Shown here piece after piece: positions 16,657-24,403 of a stretch of 64,000 nt of DNA (the first letter of the stretch is position 1; each line of letters begins with the position of its first letter). Position numbers and translations under genes: made by a program. Location of the stretch: assembly GCA_963821935.1 (NCBI GenBank), contig CAWGFM010000004.1, positions 1-64,000 on the forward strand, given 5' to 3'. Source of the stretch: JAOUEA01 sp963821935 (GTDB lineage Bacteria; Actinomycetota; UBA4738; HRBIN12). A model generated the notes under the pieces. The model made no database searches and was not told the origin of the DNA. It worked only from the letters and a program-made list of their open reading frames with translations.

Positions 16657-17367
16657 ATGGGGGGGTCAGTCGTCGTGGCGGAAAGTGATGCGGTCGCGCT
16701 GGACGTCGAAGAATGGCCGGACCGCCTTGAGGGGGTTGAGTTGGTGTGGCATCGACTCAATCGCTCCCATGATCTGGCCAACTTCCTACGATCGCGAGTT
16801 GGGTGGGCGGAGTGCGACGCGCGGTTCGACCCCACGGGCGAGGTGGTCACCAGTCATGCGCCCGGCATGCAGGGCGATCGACCCCTCGTCGATTGGCTCG
16901 ACGAAGTCGCGTCGTCAGGCCGGAGTGCGAAGATAGACTTGAAGGAGGCTGGCCATCTCCTCGATTGCGTCCTCGATCTCACACGTGACGTGGGGATCGA
17001 TGATCACCATCTATGGTTCAACTGCGCTGTCGAGACTATCGGTGAGCGGGGCGTCGACCTCATTCGACGACGCTATCCGGGCGCGCGGAACTCCCTTGCG
17101 ATCGACACCATCGCTCCCTGGCTATTAGCGGCATCAGATGCCGCCCTCGATCTGCTCGACCGGGCATCGGGCTGGGGAGCGAATCGCGTTTCTGTCAGCG
17201 TGCAAACGCCGGCCTTCCAGCAAGTAATCGTCGTCGTTCGGAGACGGAATTGGCCGGTCAACGTGTGGGACATCCGGACGACGCAGCACCTGAGTGACGC
17301 CATCGCGGCTCGCCCGGATTCGATCACCGCTGACTTCGGAGTTCTCAGTCTGCCCTTGCCGAGATGA
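16657..17367 (+). CDS. Menorin/FAM151-like protein (DUF2181 type)
   Basis: The 236-residue product carries the features of the FAM151/menorin domain, a relative of the glycerophosphodiester phosphodiesterase fold: ELVWHRLNRSHDLANFLRS, then WAECDARFDPTGEVVTSHAP, then LVDWLDEV and SAKIDLKEA. This is the E-x-D ... H-x-P ... K-x-D-x-K order of that family. The C-terminal half keeps WFNCAVE and RYPGARNS. The function in bacteria is not known to me; the fold suggests a phosphodiesterase-like hydrolase. No signal peptide is seen. The start is uncertain: ATG 16657 or GTG 16675. Confidence 0.68.
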   Translation: MGGSVVVAESDAVALDVEEWPDRLEGVELVWHRLNRSHDLANFLRSRVGWAECDARFDPTGEVVTSHAPGMQGDRPLVDWLDEVASSGRSAKIDLKEAGHLLDCVLDLTRDVGIDDHHLWFNCAVETIGERGVDLIRRRYPGARNSLAIDTIAPWLLAASDAALDLLDRASGWGANRVSVSVQTPAFQQVIVVVRRRNWPVNVWDIRTTQHLSDAIAARPDSITADFGVLSLPLPR

Positions 17368-17442
17368 TGTGCGCGGGACGTGGACGGGCGGCGGTCAAAG
17401 ACTCCGGCGCTTCTTGCTCGACCAGGACGCCGGGTGGTAGCT

Positions 17443-18246
17443 CTAATTAGAGGACGCTCGCGAGGTCCTCGACGAGCTGGAACCGCTGCGCTTGCGGCTC
17501 GGAGCGGATCGCTTCGTGCCGCTGGACCTTGGGGATGACGAGGTTCTCTTCTGCGCGGGGGACCTCTTCGTGGGCGTCTTCCGAGCAGAGCCCTTCTTGG
17601 TCGTCGTCGACCTCGCGGGCGACTTCCTCGCGCTTCCCTTTCGGGCTGAGGTCCTTTTGCGGGCGGACGTCTTGGCGGGAGACTTCTTGGCCGAGGTCTT
17701 CTTGGCCGAGGACGTCTTGGCGGGAGACTTCTTGGCCGAGGTCTTCTTGGCCGAGGACGTCTTGGCGGGAGACTTCTTGCGCGATGATGGCTTGCTCGAC
17801 GACTTCTTCTTGCGTTCCCGAGCAAGCGCCGCGCCACCGTATGCGAGCGCAGCCGCGCCCGTCGCTGCCAATACGGGAACGGCGTTCTCGCCCACGACGC
17901 CAGCCGCCTTCTTCCCTACCTTCTTCGTCCCCGAAGCCATCTTCTTCGGTCCCGAGCCCACCGCCGATGCAGCGTCCCCGGCCTTCTGTTTCACCTTCGA
18001 CATCGCCGATGGTCCAGCCGGTTCCGTCCTCTTACTTGGGGGGGAGAGATCGCGGCGCAAGGGCGTCCGCCCTGCGGCCTTCGCCGCCTGCTCTTTGATC
18101 GTCTGGGAAACGTCCTCGGCCTTACCCTGCGCCATCTCCTGCACTTTGTCGGCGATCGCCCCTACAACAATCTGCCCGGTATCGCTCGACAGTGCATTCT
18201 TGCCCGCCCGTGTGACCGACTCCGTCAGCTTCCTCTGATCCGGCAT
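17443..18246 (-). CDS. Histone H1-like Lys/Ala/Ser-rich protein
   Basis: The 267-residue product has an amphipathic N-terminal part (DTGQIVVGAIADKVQEMAQ), a short hydrophobic stretch (VPVLAATGAAALAYGGAALA) and a 120-residue basic tail built of SPAK, SSAKK and SARKR units. Tails of this kind bind DNA non-specifically in bacterial H1-like proteins, but the hydrophobic stretch could instead anchor it to the membrane. A 45-base tandem repeat codes for part of the tail. ATG 18246 has a strong GGAGGAG site. Confidence 0.72.
   Translation of the reverse strand: MPDQRKLTESVTRAGKNALSSDTGQIVVGAIADKVQEMAQGKAEDVSQTIKEQAAKAAGRTPLRRDLSPPSKRTEPAGPSAMSKVKQKAGDAASAVGSGPKKMASGTKKVGKKAAGVVGENAVPVLAATGAAALAYGGAALARERKKKSSSKPSSRKKSPAKTSSAKKTSAKKSPAKTSSAKKTSAKKSPAKTSARKRTSARKGSARKSPARSTTTKKGSARKTPTKRSPAQKRTSSSPRSSGTKRSAPSRKRSGSSSSRTSRASSN
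17666..17779 (+). repeat. 45-base coding tandem repeat
   Basis: Two identical 45-base units (17666-17710, 17711-17755) and a 24-base third part lie inside the histone-like gene. Each unit encodes 15 residues of the KKSPAKTSSAKKTSA type. A length that is a multiple of three keeps the frame, so copy number can vary freely. Confidence 0.9.
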
Positions 18247-18510
18247 GGTTCACTCCTCCATCACGTTGCCCCGGTGCTTTCCCAGAATGGAGACCGCCCA
18301 AGCGCGAACCAATCAAGTTTTTTCCGACATCCGGCTGCGTGGTTCTTGTGGGCAAGGCGGGAGACCTGTCTCCGACTGGCATGACCTTGCCTGGCGCGAG
18401 GTTTCAGTGCGGGAGACATCCGAGCAACGGCTGAATCCGGGTCACAAGCCTAGTCCGAGCCAACCTCCGCGCAGCGTTTGTCCCGAGATCGCCTCGGGTA
18501 GCGCTGCTTC

Positions 18511-18855
18511 ATGAAGGAGCCGACACCGGGCAAGCCCGTCCCCCTTGAGAGTCCGCCCCAGGAGCGGCTTCATAGACGGCTGGGTAAGAGGCTGGTCGTG
18601 GGCGGCTTGATCGGAGCCGTCGTGGGTATCGGGGTGGGCGCATTGGTCGGCGCGATCTGGTTCGAGCGGGCCGGCGCCGCCCTGACTTCCGCGTTGGCCG
18701 GCGGAATCTTCGGGATCGCGGTCGCGATGTTGATGTCTGGATACTCAAGTCTCGAGTCTCCCGACCCAGGCAGCGAACCCTCCGATACGGCTCGGCCCGT
18801 CGCCGATCGCCCGGGAGCTGTCAGGGAAGAGTACGACGAGGGGTCGTCTTCGTAG
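18511..18855 (+). CDS. Small membrane protein with Gly-rich helices
   Basis: The 114-residue product has a basic N-terminus (LHRRLGKRLVVGG), two glycine-zipper-like hydrophobic stretches (VVGIGVGALVGAIW and LTSALAGGIFGIAVAML) and an acidic Ser/Pro tail. It resembles small two-helix membrane proteins of unknown role. A broken duplicate is at 14032-14297. The ATG follows no clear ribosome-binding site. The upstream block shared with the duplicate (CGCCTCGGGTAGC) may be the promoter. Confidence 0.6.
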   Translation: MKEPTPGKPVPLESPPQERLHRRLGKRLVVGGLIGAVVGIGVGALVGAIWFERAGAALTSALAGGIFGIAVAMLMSGYSSLESPDPGSEPSDTARPVADRPGAVREEYDEGSSS

Positions 18856-18870
18856 CCTTCGTCGGTGCGC

Positions 18871-18981
18871 GTCGACCAGCCGCAAATGGTGGCCGGTCAT
18901 CACATGTGGGTGCGCCACGACATCGAAAAGTGGGCCAGCGAGCACTGGTGGGACAAGACGCTGGGTCGCATCAAGATGTGA
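18871..18981 (+). pseudogene. Fragment of the excisionase/MerR-like HTH gene
   Basis: The 36 codons (VDQPQMVAGHHMWVRHDIEK, then WASEHWWD) match the wing and C-terminus of the HTH genes at 7628 and 12586. The first helix and the segment LEALGRLPP are missing. It ends with its own TGA. Confidence 0.65.
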
Positions 18982-19029
18982 GCTGCGTCGGCTGTGACGA
19001 CTCGTGCTCGACTGACCGTGGAGGACGCG

Positions 19030-19740
19030 ATGACGGGACCTATTGCAGCAGACCCGGATAATCAACCGCTCGCAGTGCTCGTGGATATCGATGGCACGCT
19101 CGTCGACAGCGTCTATCACCACACGCTTGCCTGGCATCGCGCGATGAAGGATCACGGGGTGCACGTTCCAGCATGGGTTCTCCATCGCCATATCGGTATG
19201 GGGGGAGACCAACTCATCGACGCGGTTGCGGGGCGTGGTGTGGAAGACCGACTCGGTGACCGGATCCGAGAGTCGGAGACCCTGCGGTACGAGGAGTTGA
19301 TGGAAGAGATCCAACCGCTCCCTGGTGCCCGCGAATTGCTGGTAACCCTCAAGGAAGCTGGCTTTCGACTGACTCTGGCGAGCTCAGCGAAGGAGCAAGA
19401 GGTCGCGCACTACCTCGATCTGCTCATGGCGACAGACCTGGTCGACGACCTCACGACGGCCGGTGATGTCGACCGGACCAAGCCCGCGCCCGACATGGTC
19501 AGGCAAGCTCTCAGCGGCGTTGGGGGCCCGCCGGGCATCATGCTGGGCGACGCGACCTGGGACTGCATCGCGGCGACAGCAGCGGGGATCCCAACCGTCG
19601 GTGTACTGACCGGCGGCTTCTCCGATGCCGAGCTTCGCACTGCGGGCGCCGTCACCGTCTTCGAAGATCTGGACGCTGTGACCGCCCATCTCGTCGCACT
19701 GCGGGCGCCGTCACCGTCTTCGAAGATCTGGACGCTGTGA
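19030..19740 (+). CDS. HAD-superfamily phosphatase (C-terminus altered by a tandem duplication)
   Basis: The 236-residue product is a HAD hydrolase with all four motifs: DIDGTLVDS (nucleophile Asp and acid Asp), LASSAK, Lys in TKPAPD, and LGDATWD. A helical cap of the phosphoglycolate-phosphatase type lies between motifs 1 and 2. It should hydrolyse a small phosphate ester in the cytoplasm. ATG 19030 has GGAGG six bases upstream. The last residues (RAPSPSSKIWTL) come from a frame change caused by a 59-base duplication; without it the protein would end VALAD. The core fold is not touched. Confidence 0.85.
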   Translation: MTGPIAADPDNQPLAVLVDIDGTLVDSVYHHTLAWHRAMKDHGVHVPAWVLHRHIGMGGDQLIDAVAGRGVEDRLGDRIRESETLRYEELMEEIQPLPGARELLVTLKEAGFRLTLASSAKEQEVAHYLDLLMATDLVDDLTTAGDVDRTKPAPDMVRQALSGVGGPPGIMLGDATWDCIAATAAGIPTVGVLTGGFSDAELRTAGAVTVFEDLDAVTAHLVALRAPSPSSKIWTL

Positions 19741-19759
19741 CCGCCCATCTCGTCGCACT
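19635..19759 (+). repeat. 59-base tandem duplication
   Basis: The segment repeats itself exactly with a period of 59 bases (2.1 copies) across the 3' end of the HAD gene. Because 59 is not a multiple of three, it shifts the frame at the end of the gene. Identity is complete, so it is either very recent or an assembly artefact. Confidence 0.9.
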
Positions 19760-20109
19760 CGCTGACTGAGCTCCCGTCAGCACGGTCCGCCTCGATGTGC
19801 CCATGTCCACCTAAGGATGCTGAGCCGCCGCCCGATCTCATCCGCGAAGGCGGTTGGCAATGGTCCTCATCTGCTCGGTGTCGCTCCCGATGATCCCGGG
19901 TAGAGAGCCAGCGTGACGGATCACGAGTGCTCGCCACCCGAGGTCGGCAGCCCCTCGACATCAAGTCTTGGACCTGCCCCGACTGCGGCAGGGTGTGGGA
20001 CGTGAGACCGCATGGATCTACGAGCTCCTTCTCGTCGTACGAGGTCGATGCCGAAGCGGATCTGACCCCGGCGAAGTGGGTAGGGCGACCCGATCGAAAG
20101 GTGGAACCG
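19760..20109. other. No confident gene
   Basis: The plus-strand frame from 19927 contains a single CPDCG pair (SWTCPDCGRVWDVRP), which looks like half of a zinc ribbon; the second pair is absent. It may be a remnant in front of the small ORF at 20110. Nothing else is visible. Confidence 0.35.
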
Positions 20110-20253
20110 ATGGAACAACAGCATGGACGGGAGCCGGACGACACCAGCGGGAACGACGAGCAGGCGGCCCGCGAAGACAGCGGCACGCCAGGACAGGTGA
20201 CGCCGCCTCCATCCGAGCAGGGCGAAGGGGAAGATAGGGGAGCGAACAACTAG
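20110..20253 (+). CDS. Possible 47-residue disordered acidic peptide
   Basis: MEQQHGREPDDTSG begins after AAAGGTGG with good spacing and ends EGEDRGANN. The composition is Gln/Glu/Pro/Gly-rich and disordered. The frame is open upstream to 19927, so a longer protein with a CPDCG motif is possible. A strong terminator lies 100 bases downstream. Support is weak. Confidence 0.35.
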   Translation: MEQQHGREPDDTSGNDEQAAREDSGTPGQVTPPPSEQGEGEDRGANN

Positions 20254-20352
20254 GGGGCCGTCCAGAGGCCGGGCCAGCACTGAACCGATCGGGCCCTCGT
20301 CGTGGGGCTCGAGCCGTGGAGCCACCGACCTGATTCCCGCGCGGGCAACAGA

Positions 20353-20391
20353 AGGAGGACCCCCCGGCCCGGAAGGCCACGGGGTCCTCCT
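20353..20391 (-). terminator. Hairpin terminator between convergent genes
   Basis: An 11-base perfect stem (AGGAGGACCCC / GGGGTCCTCCT) with a GC-rich loop lies between the plus-strand ORF ending at 20253 and the minus-strand Hsp20 gene ending at 20470. It probably serves both. Confidence 0.75.
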
Positions 20392-20469
20392 CGTTGGAGC
20401 GACTAGGGATCCCGGTGGAAAGTGGGCATCGCCCCGTCCTACCCGGCCAGATTCCCGAATCGCCCAGTC

Positions 20470-20937
20470 TCACTGCTGCGGGGCTGACTTCTCTTCTGAG
20501 GCGCTCGGCGTCTCGACGTCGAGAGCCTCGGCGTGAGAACCCCCTCGAACTTGGATCTTCCGCGGCTGGGCGGCGGGAGCGACCGGGATGGTCAACGTGA
20601 GAACGCCATCCTCGTAGTTCGCCGCAACCTTGCCTACATCGAGGTGTTCGCCCAGCATGAGCTGTCGACTGAACCCGCCCTGCTGGCGCTCAGTGGCGAT
20701 CAGCTGATCGTCCGCCTCTGGCTCCCAGCGACGCTCAGCATGCACGGTCAGGGTGCTCTGTTCGACCGTGATTTCGATCGAGTCTGCAGTGACACCCGGC
20801 AAGTCGAAATGAACGATGACCTCGTCTCCCCTGCGGTAGGCATCCATAGCCATCGTTCCGCCCGTCTCCTGGAGCCGGCCTGCCAGCTGCTGGGTCAGCC
20901 GGTCAACCTGGCTGAACGGGTCGTATCGCATCACCAT
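20470..20937 (-). CDS. Small heat-shock protein (Hsp20/alpha-crystallin)
   Basis: The 155-residue product has an alpha-crystallin domain (about residues 35-125): VIVHFDLPGVTADSIEITVE, then FSRQLMLGEHLD, ANYEDGVLTLTIPVA, the family's A-x-x-x-x-G-V-L motif. A Ser/Glu-rich tail follows. It is an ATP-independent holdase that keeps unfolded proteins soluble. ATG 20937 is favoured by GGAGG at nine bases; GTG 20946 overlaps the ribosome-binding site. It sits at the head of a group of stress-type genes. Confidence 0.93.
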   Translation of the reverse strand: MVMRYDPFSQVDRLTQQLAGRLQETGGTMAMDAYRRGDEVIVHFDLPGVTADSIEITVEQSTLTVHAERRWEPEADDQLIATERQQGGFSRQLMLGEHLDVGKVAANYEDGVLTLTIPVAPAAQPRKIQVRGGSHAEALDVETPSASEEKSAPQQ

Positions 20938-21078
20938 CACAGCCACCTCCCTCGGTGCGAACTGACCGTTGGTGGCACCCCGTTACCCATTCTGCGGTCC
21001 AATATGCGCACCCCGAGAGTTTTCTTTCCCCCGGTTCGTCTCTGGTGAAATCTGCTGGACCCGTCAGGCCTGGCGGCG

Positions 21079-21585
21079 TCAGTGTGAGGAATGTGAGCGA
21101 CCCTCAGATGGTCGATCCGAGCGCGCTAGCCGCCGCCCGACGAACACCAAGATCGCTCCAACCCCCAGGAAGCCGAGATCCCAGGCGAGTTCGTTGGTAC
21201 CCGGCCTCACGTGATGGATCCGTATCACGTGATGATCGACAACCCCTTCCGCCAAGTTGAAAATGCCCCATCCCAACAGGACCCAACCGAGGATGCTGCG
21301 CCACGTCCACACGTAGCCTCCTCCTCGCGCTCGATCCCACAGCATGAAGATCCCAACGGCAACGAAGACATAGGTCACGAGATGAAGGAGGCCGTCCCAC
21401 AGGGTGTTGACCTCCAGCCCAGTGACCGTGGACGTCGGATACTCGCTCGTGGAAGCGAGCATGTGATGCCATTGCAAGACCTGGTGTAGGACGATTCCGT
21501 CGAAGAAGCCGCCAAGCCCCACACCGAGAAGGATCCCGGGAAGCGTGACACTTCGCGACCTGGTCGGCCTGGACCCGTCGCTCAT
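21079..21585 (-). CDS. DUF2243 membrane protein
   Basis: The 168-residue product has about four hydrophobic helices and the DUF2243 signature GFFDGIVLHQVLQWHHM, with conserved His and Asp residues in helix 1. VDHHVIRIHHVR near the C-terminus adds more His, so a metal or haem site in the membrane is possible. The family's function is unknown to me. ATG 21585 (MSDGSRP) gives a short cytoplasmic N-terminus. A truncated relative is at 33675-33786. Confidence 0.85.
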   Translation of the reverse strand: MSDGSRPTRSRSVTLPGILLGVGLGGFFDGIVLHQVLQWHHMLASTSEYPTSTVTGLEVNTLWDGLLHLVTYVFVAVGIFMLWDRARGGGYVWTWRSILGWVLLGWGIFNLAEGVVDHHVIRIHHVRPGTNELAWDLGFLGVGAILVFVGRRLARSDRPSEGRSHSSH

Positions 21586-21643
21586 GACAGCGCCCGTTCC
21601 AAGTTCGCCATGCGGAAGGCCACTCGTGTCCAGTTCTCCGACG

Positions 21644-21883
21644 TCAGAGATCGTTGGTCTCGCGTGCCCAGTAGGAGGGAGCATCGCTGGCAGGGAAAGA
21701 ATCTTCGCTCGCGATTTCGACGAGAGCGTCAGCCTTGCGCTGGTGTGCAACGGCTTCATCCGGAGTGGGCGTCTCCGCTTCCTGATCCGTTCGCCCGCTC
21801 CCCCGGTGTGCTAGATAGCCCACGCCAACGAGCAAGAGTGTCCACACCAACCAAGTCCTGCCTCGCCCGTCGTCTGAAATCAC
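21644..21883 (-). CDS. Small membrane protein with EDSFPASD motif
   Basis: The 79-residue product has one transmembrane helix (WLVWTLLLVGVGYLA) and ends with SEDSFPASDAPSYW, a short motif I know from the ends of many small bacterial proteins of unknown role. The GTG at 21883 has AGGAGG five bases upstream. It is upstream of and co-directional with the DUF2243 gene. Confidence 0.7.
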   Translation of the reverse strand: MISDDGRGRTWLVWTLLLVGVGYLAHRGSGRTDQEAETPTPDEAVAHQRKADALVEIASEDSFPASDAPSYWARETNDL

Positions 21884-22004
21884 ATGATCCTCCTATCGGG
21901 GATGTGGTCGGCATACCCAACTTGGGCACACATATGCCTGTCGCGTTTCGAGAGAGCAAAGGCCGGGCATCATCCCGCCGGTCAATCAGTGGAGGGAGGC
22001 AACC

Positions 22005-22307
22005 ATGGCCAAGCGGAAGGTCTACACCGTCGGCAGCAACGGGCAGCGCGGTCAGTGGCGAGCGACACGGGCAGGGGACGTGTTGGTCTCGAGCGCCCTC
22101 AAAGCCGAAGCCATCCGGATCGCCAAGGAGCGGGAGTCAGCGTCGGTCCAGATCAAGGACCGCGACGGCAAGATCCAGGAGGAGCAAACCTCTCCGCGTG
22201 GCTCCGGCCTCGATGCAAGGAATGAGGACGATGGAGCACGAGTTCTCGGCTCAGCAAGGGGCGGTCGGATCGCGGAGATAGGGGTTCGGTTCGATACCGA
22301 AGGGTAG
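22005..22307 (+). CDS. DUF2188-like small protein
   Basis: The first 60 residues (KVYTVGSNGQRGQWRATRAG, then ALKAEAIRIAKERES and QIKDRDGKIQEEQT) follow the DUF2188 pattern of a short beta-beta-alpha-beta fold. The remaining 40 residues are not part of that family and may be an extension after loss of a stop. GGAGGG lies before the ATG. DUF2188 genes often sit among stress genes, as here. Confidence 0.75.
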   Translation: MAKRKVYTVGSNGQRGQWRATRAGDVLVSSALKAEAIRIAKERESASVQIKDRDGKIQEEQTSPRGSGLDARNEDDGARVLGSARGGRIAEIGVRFDTEG

Positions 22308-22361
22308 GACGAGTGTCGTCGAATGTGGCCGAGACAGTCGTCGATGGAAAGGAAAGGATCC

Positions 22362-22952
22362 ATGAATCGAGCACAACTGGAGGACCTGCTGTATCAGTCG
22401 CTCGAGACCGAGCGGGGCGGCGTCCAGATCTACGAGACTGCGGTGCGGTGCGCCCAGAACGACGACCTGCAGAAGGAGTGGACCGAGTACCTCGAACAGA
22501 CCCGGAACCATGAGGTCGTCATGCTGCGGGTGCTGGACGCATTCGGCCTCCAGGCCGACAAGGAGACCCCAGGCAGGCAGATCGTTCGCACGAAGGCGAA
22601 GACCCTCGTTGGATGCATGGAGACCGCTCTTGGATCAGATCCGGCGGCAGCCCAACTTGTCGCGGCGGAATGCGTGGTTGAGGCCGAGAGCAAGGATCAC
22701 ATGAACTGGGAGCTGATCGGAGAAGCAGCCGACAAGCTCACAGGGGACGAGGCCAAGGTGCTCAAGGAAGCCCACGGCGAGGTGGAAGAGGAAGAGGACG
22801 AACACCTGTACCACACGATGGGGTGGGCGCGGGAGTTGTGGTTGGAATCCCTCGGCCTTCCAGCCGTCCTTCCTCCCCCCGAGGAAGAGAAGAACACGAA
22901 GACCGCGATAGGCGCGGAGCGCGCGAAGCAAGCTCGGAAGGAGATGCTCTGA
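22362..22952 (+). CDS. Ferritin-like di-iron protein
   Basis: The 196-residue product is a four-helix bundle with regularly placed acidic and His residues: ETERGGVQIYETA, then QTRNHEVVMLRVLDA, AECVVEAESKDHMNWELIGE, EEEEDEHLYHTMGW. This is the pattern of two E-x-x-H di-iron half-sites. It may store iron or remove peroxide. The ATG at 22362 follows AAAGGA. It lies 54 bases after the DUF2188 gene, probably in one unit. Confidence 0.75.
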   Translation: MNRAQLEDLLYQSLETERGGVQIYETAVRCAQNDDLQKEWTEYLEQTRNHEVVMLRVLDAFGLQADKETPGRQIVRTKAKTLVGCMETALGSDPAAAQLVAAECVVEAESKDHMNWELIGEAADKLTGDEAKVLKEAHGEVEEEEDEHLYHTMGWARELWLESLGLPAVLPPPEEEKNTKTAIGAERAKQARKEML

Positions 22953-23064
22953 GGGTGGTCCGTTCGGACCAGGATCGTCCGCGGGCTCCAGGCAGCCCAC
23001 GAGGCCGTTGCTGCGCGGGGGAGGGAAGACTCCTCATGGCCGAACGGTTGAAAGGCGGTGGATT

Positions 23065-23505
23065 GTGAAGAGAATCCGCAGTGACGGTCCCTCGCGAACA
23101 GACCACGACGCGCCAGAGGCCCGCTCGAGCTTTCTCAATGAGACAAGAGCGGTAGAGGGGGCGGGCGCCTCCGGATCCAAGGGCGAGGGTGAGCGGTGCA
23201 ATCGAAGCGTGCGTGGAGGGGATCGCCACTCCTCACAGTCGGCCACTCCTTCGATCACGGCGTACCGCGATGGACCGTTCTTGCTCCGCGGACCGATCGT
23301 CCTGATCGATGAAGACGGTCAGGAAATCGAAGTTCGGAGACGGATCATCCCGTTGTGTCGATGTGGGAAATCTCGGATGAAACCTCTCTGTGACGGGACG
23401 CATCAAGCGATGCGCGCCGAGGCCCAAGCTGGCGCCGACGCAAGTCTCGCTTCGACGACGCTGCCCGCCGCAGTCGACCGTCGCGATATCGAACGCCCCC
23501 CTTGA
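23065..23505 (+). CDS. CDGSH iron-sulfur domain protein
   Basis: The 146-residue product has a variable 70-residue N-terminus and a C-terminal CDGSH motif, PLCRCGKSRMKPLCDGTH, with the three Cys and one His that hold a 2Fe-2S cluster. Before it, YRDGPFLLRGPIVLIDEDG matches the beta strand pair of bacterial CDGSH proteins. It is likely a redox-sensitive electron carrier. The first 70 residues look less like protein, so the true start may be later. It overlaps the end of the glycosyltransferase gene on the other strand by 161 bases. Confidence 0.78.
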   Translation: MKRIRSDGPSRTDHDAPEARSSFLNETRAVEGAGASGSKGEGERCNRSVRGGDRHSSQSATPSITAYRDGPFLLRGPIVLIDEDGQEIEVRRRIIPLCRCGKSRMKPLCDGTHQAMRAEAQAGADASLASTTLPAAVDRRDIERPP

Positions 23506-24403
23506 TCAACCGGAGACCGACAGCCCCCCACACGCACACGCTCCGTTCGAGGACCCACCCGGGAGCGAGGAGTGAAGCGAGGGCCGGGAACGTGCGCTCC
23601 CCGCCGCCCTTTCTTCGGCCAACTTCCGCGGCCGTCACCGCCACGAGGAGCCCAGCCGCCAGTATCCGGCGGTGGCGTGCGATCCCCCAGATGAAGGCAG
23701 GGGCGAGGCACAGTTCGGTAGCGAGGCGGGTGGGTTGTGCGAAGCTGTCATAGGCCTGACGAACGCGCTGGCGCATGAAGGTCGCCTGGGTCGGGGGGAA
23801 GCGAGGGACGAAGAGGTCTGGGGCCCAAGTGATGCGACCGTGGGCGGCTTTGACCGTTCGGATCAACTCAAGGTTTTCGAACAAGACGTCGCCGTCATAG
23901 CCGCCCATCCGGACGAACATCGATCGACGCAGCGCGAACGTGCTCGGGAAATCATGTGCGAACGCCCGGTTCATCATCATCCGACTCGTATCCCATAGGG
24001 CATGCCATCGGTGAGGGCCGATGAAGAAATTCTGCGGCACAACGAGATCAGCCCCGTCGAGGAGGCAGGCGACGGCGACCAACGTGGGCATGTCGTAGAG
24101 AACGTCATCGTCCGCGATCACGATCCGCTCACGTGTCGCTGCCAGCACTCCGGCGTGGACCCCTGCGACCTTGCCGTTCGAGTTCGGCGCTATCCCGCCG
24201 ACATCTATACGTCGGATTCCCACGAAGCTGGAGCCGTGGGGGCCGCTGAGGGCGGATCCCGGGGAACCGTCCGCGACGATGACCTCCACACCGCGATCCT
24301 GGAGCCTCCTGAGCATCTGGCCGAGTTCGGGATGCCCTCCGCAGCTGCCTCCGCAACGGATCGGCAGGACGTAGCTGATCTCTTCAGGCTGGCTCGGAAA
24401 CAT
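23345..24403 (-). CDS. Family 2 glycosyltransferase with membrane tail
   Basis: The 352-residue product has a GT2 (GT-A) catalytic domain: YVLPIRCGG, then VEVIVADGSPGSA, then the metal-binding DDD (IVIADDDVLYD), then GGYDGDVLFENLEL and RQAYDSF (Q-x-x-R-W-like place). Two hydrophobic stretches follow (LATELCLAPAFIWGIA and ILAAGLLVAVTAAEV). It should build a glycolipid or polysaccharide at the membrane. ATG 24403 lies inside the 3' end of the oxidase gene (20-base overlap), so the two are translationally coupled. The last 50 residues are Arg/Ser-rich and read into the antisense of the CDGSH gene; the original stop may be lost. Confidence 0.82.
   Translation of the reverse strand: MFPSQPEEISYVLPIRCGGSCGGHPELGQMLRRLQDRGVEVIVADGSPGSALSGPHGSSFVGIRRIDVGGIAPNSNGKVAGVHAGVLAATRERIVIADDDVLYDMPTLVAVACLLDGADLVVPQNFFIGPHRWHALWDTSRMMMNRAFAHDFPSTFALRRSMFVRMGGYDGDVLFENLELIRTVKAAHGRITWAPDLFVPRFPPTQATFMRQRVRQAYDSFAQPTRLATELCLAPAFIWGIARHRRILAAGLLVAVTAAEVGRRKGGGERTFPALASLLAPGWVLERSVCVWGAVGLRLIKGGVRYRDGRLRRAASSKRDLRRRQLGPRRASLDASRHREVSSEISHIDTTG

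Noticed and set aside
17666..17779. Regular repeat considered as a CRISPR array
   Set aside because: The units are contiguous without spacers and code for a basic protein tail.
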